Below are positions 57,881 to 64,000 of a stretch of DNA of 64,000 nucleotides, piece by piece. The position numbers and the translations under genes are program-made. This DNA comes from Phycomyces blakesleeanus NRRL 1555(-) (lineage: Eukaryota > Mucoromycota > Mucoromycetes > Mucorales > Phycomycetaceae), in contig NW_017265173.1 of the NCBI RefSeq assembly GCF_001638985.1, positions 135,062 through 199,061 of the forward strand, written 5' to 3'. Numbering within the stretch: position 1 is the first letter of the stretch; each line of letters starts with the position of its first letter. The notes beneath the pieces were generated by a model. That model saw nothing but the letters and a program-made list of their open reading frames with translations. It had not been told where the DNA came from and did no database searches.

Positions 57881-60836
57881 TTAATAGTAAATTTTTTTTG
57901 GTAAAGGAATCGCGAGTTTTTTGTTGACATTTTTTGTAGTTTTGTAATCTACTATTGCAACTGTTAGGAGAATCCGATGTACTGGCAGGATGCTTTGAAA
58001 ATCTTGCTTGTAGAATTCATCCTGTAACAACTCAACTCCTTCTAATTCTCTTGTTTTGTCCAAAGTGGATTTGAACCATTTGACAAATGCAAATACATGC
58101 TGACTACTATGGGGATTTCTGTATGTTAGAGAAGAAACAGTTGGCCTAAAATTGTGAACAAAAAGGTACTGAATCTCTCCAACATACGCATGTTCTGACC
58201 CAGTTCGTTCAGTGAAATATGCTTGTATGTATGATCCGCGGCCATTCATGCCAATGCACCCTTTGTAGCTTTGCCCAAGAAGATCAACGGACTTCACTAT
58301 TTCGATCCAGTCACCGACGAAAGGTGAGTCATCAATTACATCTTTGCAACCTGAGATCTGTGGATTCTTGTACGCAGCTTGATAGTATCCTACAAGACAA
58401 TCATATTCATGTTTTGGCATAAATGATAATGGTCTTGTTTTCAATGGCAAGGCGGATAGTGGCAGGGGCTCGTTTCCACAAATTGTGATTGAAAGGTTCT
58501 GTGAAGCTTCAAGTTATTTGGAAATTGAGAAAGAGTGAGAGAGGTTAGTCTTGGTGTTGGTGTTAGTGTTGGTGTTGGTGTTGGTGTTGGTGTTGGTGGT
58601 GGTGAACGTATCGAAAATTTCAAAACATGCAAGTGCATGCATAGGTTTCAGAAGTCAACGCACAAAATCTCCCTTCCACGACTCTTCAATAAATTGTCTC
58701 ATAAATGTCAATTCGAACCTGTTTCTTCGATTGGTCTTGATATTTTTCAGGACACTATTGTACCTTTCAAAGCTGAAAACCCAATAGCCATAGATGGGCC
58801 CAAAGTCAATCATTGTTTGGCGTAAGTGCAGATGCAGGTGCATGTTGGGAGAGAGAAGGTCCAGGTCGTACAATGTCTCACACCCTTTACAGAATTCTTC
58901 TAAGCATTTGTGTCCTTTCTCAATGTCTTCTTCAGAAACACTAGGCTTGGTGAAGTATCTGCATGCGTTAACAAACTCTATCCAGTTCTTGAACTCTGGC
59001 AACGGCAACACATCCCTTAGAACCACAGGAGAGTACACAAGGCACCAAGACTTCCACTCATCAGCCTTCATATAGGGAAATCCCTTGGCAATCTTTGTCC
59101 CAAGTGACGTGTAATCAGGCGGCAACACTACCTTCTCAACAGCCTTTTGCATGGCAATGAGTTTTTTACTGTCGATTAATCCATCCGCAACCCATCTCTC
59201 CAGCATTCTTTTGGCAGTGCCTAAGAAAAGATTGTGCATGGGATCGATGATCGTGCAGCAGACAATGTCAAAGTACTGAAGACGATGCAGTTCGGATCAG
59301 CGAACACCATGTGCAACTTCAAGACGCTGTCTCTCAGTTGGTTTGGTTGCATTTCTCCAGATCTCTGCATCCTTACGATTGTCATTCTTAGTGCGAAGGA
59401 GCCACTTTGAGAAATCAAATCCAGAATAATCAACGGAACTCGTTCCAGCCAACCTCGAAAATTGACGCTTACACTTGTGGCATGCATTTGTACTTGTATG
59501 GGATGTGAACCCACATACTTTCCTTGCAGCAGGTATATCACAGGCAACCATGAGAAGGGCTGCTTGGATAGAAGTACCATTTGGACATTGGTGAGTCTTA
59601 ATCTTAATACCTTTGTACAGCTCCATCAACTCATCCACAAGCGGTTTCAGATAGTTATTTATGTCAGAAGTGCTCGCTTCTTTAGGCCCTGGCATTAACC
59701 CAACAAGAAACACATTCTCCTTCTTGAACTGCTCACTGCGTGGAAGATTATTGATTGCAAGATATATGGCATCACAGGAGTAGATAACACCATCAAATAG
59801 CTGAAACCAGTCAATGTTCAGCATGAGCATGAGTGATCGCTCGGTATTAACAAAAGGTATACCATCTATGTCTACTATCTCATTCCACATTGCACCATTG
59901 TACACATCAAACAAAAGTGCTATCCATTTTCGGGTCGCGGTTCCATGAGTTGATCTTGTTTTCAAAATCTGGGCGTTGAAAAAACGTCTTTAGGGCTTTC
60001 TTGATGGAGTGAAATACATATGTCTTTTTGGGTGCTTTTGACTTGGGATCAGACTTAAACAAGCTGTTGCCACACAAGGAGGTTTTACCAAAATTGGGTG
60101 ATGTACAACACAAAGGGGCAGCTTCATTATCATATATGGCATGGCATTTGCTACATGCAACATACTTCTTGACACCACTTGTCAATGCTTCAAATCCAGC
60201 CAAACGTTTGAGATCAGCAATACTCACAGGAAGGCGGAATGGGTCAAACAAAAACTGCAGGATCTTGTTGATTATGGCAATCAGGATTACAGCTCCTTCA
60301 TCTACGACGTATAGTGAGACAAAAAGAGCAACTGAAATAACAATGAATTGGTGAATCAAATTCAATTCCGAGATTGATTCTAACGAAGAATCTTTAATTT
60401 GATTTTTTTAAAGAATGTTGATTAACTCTCTATTTTCTAAGATACAATATTATCTAAAGCTGTGTACCTACCTTCATCATTGTCCATCTCAACATTGGAT
60501 TCATCTTCATATTCTTCTTCTTCTTCATAAGTGTCACTTGTATACTGAACATTATCTTCAAGGCCAAACACACAATCTGTTTGAGAGAAAGGTTGGTTTC
60601 TTGTCCATATATCTAAAATGTCATTTGTGGCATTTAGGTCTACAAAAGCAGAATTTTAGACCCAAATAAATCAATGTAATAAAATAAGTTTTCTTACTTC
60701 TAAGCTCAGAATTCATTTCAACATCTTTCTGTTCAAATTCAAAACTATCTTCCTCTTGATTTACAGGCTCAGAAACAGCACTACTAATTATATTGCATGT
60801 GACTTCATGGGCTACACATTTATTATTATTAGTGTT

Positions 60837-60877
<41 letters not shown>

Positions 60878-61101
60878 AAATAATAAAAAAGGAAATGATA
60901 TAAAATGAAATAAAATAAAATATAGTAAAGTAAAGCAAATGTATTAACTATACGTATTTGAACATGTATAATATCATAATTATTTTTTTCTTGATGATGT
61001 TTAAATGTTTTAACAGATACACAATCGAATCCTAGTGTCTTGCTTTTACAGATAGAGCATCGACACTCTTTTCTAACAGTTGGTTTGCAAATAGGAGTCA
61101 T
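57881..61101 (-). pseudogene. Tnp2-type transposase of element C2
   Basis: Exon 1 starts at 61101 (MTPICKPTVRKECRCSICK). The main exon starts near 60392. Lesions: one extra T near 59913 (frameshift), TGA near 59295 (Trp in C1), TGA near 58653 (a Gln in C1) and TAA near 58512 (shared with C1). It keeps IIDPMHNLFLGTAKRM, NIDWFQLFD, STNACHKCK and the tail AIPLPKKIYY. It is less damaged than C1, but dead. Its last 94 bases are identical to C1. Confidence 0.86.
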
Positions 61102-61354
61102 TTTAAAATGAAAAGAAAGGTTTACAATAGTATTTAATAGTAAAGAAAGAGACTTTAAAGAAAATACACTTTTATTTTATTTGAGTTTGATATTACATTC
61201 TAATGCTATACAGCTGCTATTAGCCAATAGAGTAGCTTAAAATACTATTCAAATACTTTACTCATAAAAGTGAGCTGAACTATAATTTTACCTATTTTGT
61301 CTATCAGAACTTAGGTATACTTTACATATGTGTAATTGATCTGTTTTTGCAGTA

Positions 61355-61982
61355 ATACTTGTAGATTCTAACAGTGTGCAACTTAGTATTTTCCACAGGA
61401 CAATGGCTTAAGCTCAGTGACGATGTTCAAAAAACATATAAAGGAAAACTGTGAATTTTATTAGAATAAAAATGTCTCTCTTATATACTAATTGACAACT
61501 ACATACAAGATAACAATCTAGATACATCTTATGCTAAATGATGATTATTTAGAAGAGTATACAGGTCTTCGGGCATAATCACAAAAGGAAATAATCAAAT
61601 ATAATCAAAAATAAAAATAATCAAACTACTAAAAAATATAAACTCTTGGGAAGCATACTAAAGAAGTAATATCAAGAAGTGTAAAGGAACAAGTGCAATA
61701 CTTAGAGAAGCAAGCTAAAATAAAAATAATAATCAAGGAAAAAAATAGAAAAAATGGGAAAAGTATTTAAAGTCCAGTGAGAATTTAAATTTCGATAGCA
61801 AAAAAAAAAGGAAAAAGAGAAAATAAATCCAAGAAATCGGATTTTGTCATGTCCGGAGATGGAGTCACGACTTTGCACTGTCCATAACTTAATAGTCAGT
61901 CCATAAGTTGACGTCACATCAAACAATTATACATTTTTGGTTGATGTTGCTATATGTTGCATTACTTTTATCAAACGTAATT
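61355..61982. other. Region between C2 and tRNA-Leu, no gene seen
   Basis: AT-rich, with short unrelated frames. It may be LTR-derived (GACGTCA near 61910), but I cannot define ends. Confidence 0.4.
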
Positions 61983-62065
61983 GGAGAGATGGCCGAGTTG
62001 GTCTAAGGCGTCACGTTAAGGCCGTGATCTCTTCGGAGGCGTGGGTTCGAATCCCACTCTCTTCA
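61983..62065 (+). tRNA. tRNA-Leu (AAG)
   Basis: A class II tRNA. The acceptor GGAGAGA pairs with TCTCTTC (62058-62064); discriminator A is at 62065. The anticodon arm TCACG-TTAAGGC-CGTGA gives anticodon AAG. A variable arm (TCTCTTCGGAGG) and T-arm GTGGGTTCGAATCCCAC are present. A T-rich terminator follows. Confidence 0.94.
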
Positions 62066-62210
62066 CTCTTTTACCTTTAAAGGTCGGAAATGTTGGCGTG
62101 CTCATGTCAGACATTATTTTGTCAGAGTTGACATCGGTAACCAGTAATGGTTGACTTTTTAGGATAAAAGATCTTGACTTTGCTAATTGGTCTTTCACAT
62201 ATGTTTTAGA

Positions 62211-62387
62211 TGTTTAAGATGGTGAACATACTTGTAGAAGATATTACTAGACAACAAGCATCTAAGACATATTATCATAGCTATTCTTTTAGCCAGAAAT
62301 CAATTATCATTTTGTATAAATAGTCAAGAAATACATTTAATAAAAAGCATCTTTATTCTTATCTAAAAACTATTCATAAGCTTGACA
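62211..62387 (+). mobile_element. Possible solo LTR
   Basis: A 177-bp segment that starts TGTTTAAGATGG and ends CTTGACA (TG..CA). It has a TATAAATA-like box near 62318 and AATAAAAAG near 62340. It is followed by CAGTGGTATTGATTCTG, which resembles a primer-binding site. No 5-bp target duplication is seen. Confidence 0.35.
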
Positions 62388-62419
62388 ATCCCCAGTGGTA
62401 TTGATTCTGCAACTTAGTT

Positions 62420-62765
62420 ACAAGTGCTAGAAAAGAAATACCAGATCGAGACTTGACAATTTTGATGAATCCATACAATCTGAAGATGGTTAATCATAGT
62501 ACCTTGTTATACACAGTAACATCTTCTTAAGCATTAACCGCAGTATAATATCTCTTCTTTTATTTAAATATAATATAATAGCTACTGCAGATAATGCACA
62601 GTATTAGTTCAGAAAACTATATAAGATAATTCAATTCATACCAATAAAAAATAACTTTTATCCTCTCTTTGATTTTACGTATACTTCTTGATCCCCAGTG
62701 AGTTTGGCCTTTTGACTTTGTTATAGTAAAAGGAAGACCAACCCAGATTGGGAATGACTATGACA
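62420..62765 (+). mobile_element. Ty3/gypsy 3' end: pol tail plus LTR
   Basis: Inverted copy of 24931-25230. The pol tail has decayed (SEDG then stop near 62487). The LTR then matches the 24931-25192 copy through CCAACCCAGATTGGGAA. It ends about 25 bp from the 3' end of tRNA-Gly, just as the other copy ends near the 3' end of tRNA-Tyr. Confidence 0.6.
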
Positions 62766-62789
62766 AAAAATAGATATCACAAAACAGAT

Positions 62790-62860
62790 TGCGCGGACCG
62801 GGAATCGAACCCGGGCCCTTCGCGTGGCAGGCGAAGATTATACCACTTAACCATCCGCGC
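62790..62860 (-). tRNA. tRNA-Gly (GCC)
   Basis: The acceptor GCGCGGA pairs with TCCGCGC; discriminator A is at 62790. The anticodon arm TTCGC-CTGCCAC-GCGAA gives GCC. The T-arm is CCGGGTTCGATTCCCGG. Length 71 nt, usual for tRNA-Gly. Confidence 0.96.
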
Positions 62861-62871
62861 TTTGATATTTT

Positions 62872-63690
62872 AACACGGGGTGTTATACAAATGTCCCGTT
62901 TACAACAATTTCGTTGTCCGGCAGTGCGGTGACTGCAGAATTCTTTATAATTCTAGAAAAATTATATTCTATTATTATTTGTTTAATTTTCCAATGGCGG
63001 CCGAGGCTGAATAGAAAGCAATTTTTCTATTCGTAGAGTAAAACACCAATAAGTACAACAAAAAAACATTATCCTATCATCAATAACTTCAGGCAATCAT
63101 ACATTGTATCTTATTTTTTTTATTATATTTAACTAAACAAATCAACTCAGAATTAATATTATTTTTATTATATATTCTTACAAGCATAATTATTTTCATG
63201 ATTATGGCTTAATAATTATTTTATTTTATTTGTACTTAATAATAGTAAAGAACAAATTATATTTAATAAATTGTTAATTATATAACTTTTATTATATTTT
63301 TGTTATAATTTTATTTATTTAATTATTCAATAAGTCAACTGCAAAACTATAAATATCACAATACTTGTATTTAATAAACATTGATTTCTCTTTGTCTTAT
63401 TTTCTGACAATAAGTTCTCTTAATATTTAATGCTGTTGATATTTTACTTGTTTGATTATCTGAATATATTGAGTCAAGTCTATCAAGATTGATCAATAGT
63501 ACTATTTTTTTCTTATTTTTTTCTTATTGATTTTATTATCTTTAATTCTACATTTTCTTTTGAGTTTGTCTTTTTCTCTCTTGTAAAAAAGAAAGGTTAT
63601 TTCACATCTACAAACTCATTCAAATCTCGAAAACTGTGATAACATCATCTGTCAACATTTACCATAAACACAAGCACCACACATGTCAAT
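62872..63690 (+). mobile_element. MULE-related non-autonomous repeat (copy 2)
   Basis: Inverted copy of 53740-54578. Its terminal repeat begins with GTGTTATACAAATG about 15-20 bp upstream of the tRNA-Gly 5' end. ATGGCGGCCGAGGCTGAATAG near 62994 looks like the relic of a MULE start codon, as in the MULE2 leader. The interior is AT-rich. Confidence 0.55.
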
Positions 63691-64000
63691 TTGTATTGGA
63701 TTGTGTTGAGCTGATAAATCAATAGTCAGATAATATAAAAACAGGCAAATAAGTACACTTGATAATAAAAAAGTATACTTAAAGAAGTACAATTAAACAG
63801 ACAAAATAATATAGTAGATAAAAAATGATTTTATTATGAATAATTGCTATTGATATTGATACTGATTATTTGAAATGTTTGTCTTGAGGTCTTATTTGAT
63901 ATGATGTCTCATCTGTAAGAATGTTAATTGAATTATTGTTTCTGCTATATGAAAATGTAAGTAAGGGTCTGTTGTAAATGAGTATTGACTACTGCTGTAA
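63691..64000. other. AT-rich end of window, no gene seen
   Basis: No recognisable coding, RNA or repeat feature. Confidence 0.5.

Larger units (their letters stand above)
54797..61354 (-). mobile_element. CACTA element C2 (right copy of the inverted pair)
   Basis: The inner end is CACTGGGGAATTAGAT at 54797. The outer end, on the complement from 61354, is TACTGCAAAAACAGATC, with its terminal C changed to T as in element A. The flanks GTA (54794-54796) and ATA (61355-61357) may be a decayed target duplication. The length is 6558 bp. Order from the right: Tnp2 (-), accessory (+), third gene (-). Confidence 0.86.

Noticed and set aside
40276..61354. One giant composite transposon bounded by the outer TIRs of C1 and C2
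   Set aside because: Each arm has its own inner TIR and a normal element length, and the outer flanks share no convincing target duplication. Mobilisation as a unit is possible but unsupported.

Overview
The window is eukaryotic, very AT-rich and almost wholly made of transposable elements. Short introns (about 45-90 nt, GT-AG, one visible TACTAAC branch site), three nuclear tRNA genes and the mixture of element families suggest an early-diverging fungus, most likely Mucoromycota. That assignment is inference. I found no host protein-coding gene.

The main inhabitants are six copies of one CACTA-type transposon group, called here G, A, B, F, C1 and C2. Each complete copy has CACTG/CACTA-like terminal inverted repeats, a Tnp2-type transposase gene, and an accessory gene that converges on it and stops 67-141 bp from it. 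Most also carry a faint, small, multi-intron third gene. A seventh element, D, is a more distant CACTA-like transposon whose single long transposase starts with a C2H2 zinc finger.

Layout. 1-487: 3' end of element G. 488-4760: a Merlin (ISXO2-like) transposon. 4775-24822: three LINE copies in the same orientation, b, a and c, joined through tRNA-like 15-mers. LINE-a is split by element A (9242-22838, TSD TAC), and A is split by element B in opposite orientation (14472-21173, TSD TTT). B is the only copy whose transposase (979 codons plus stop in 4 exons) and accessory gene (384 codons plus stop in 4 exons) read through with no lesion. 24823-25516: tRNA-Tyr, then the 3' end of a Ty3/gypsy element. 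25517-37354: element F, split by a MULE (29304-34014) whose transposase is fused to an OTU cysteine-protease domain. 37355-40275: AT-rich minisatellite. 40276-46872 and 54797-61354: C1 and C2, two inverted copies whose inner 3.18 kb are identical apart from one homopolymer base while their outer halves have diverged. Between them lie a broken second MULE (MULE2), element D inside it, and MULE-related repeats. 61355-64000: tRNA-Leu, LTR remnants, tRNA-Gly and an inverted MULE-related repeat.

Decay is mostly by G:C to A:T changes: conserved Trp, Arg and Gln codons have become stops and splice donors have lost their G. Element B, with its own transposase and accessory protein, is the best candidate for a source of mobility for the degenerate copies. 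The OTU-MULE has one internal stop and element D has one.
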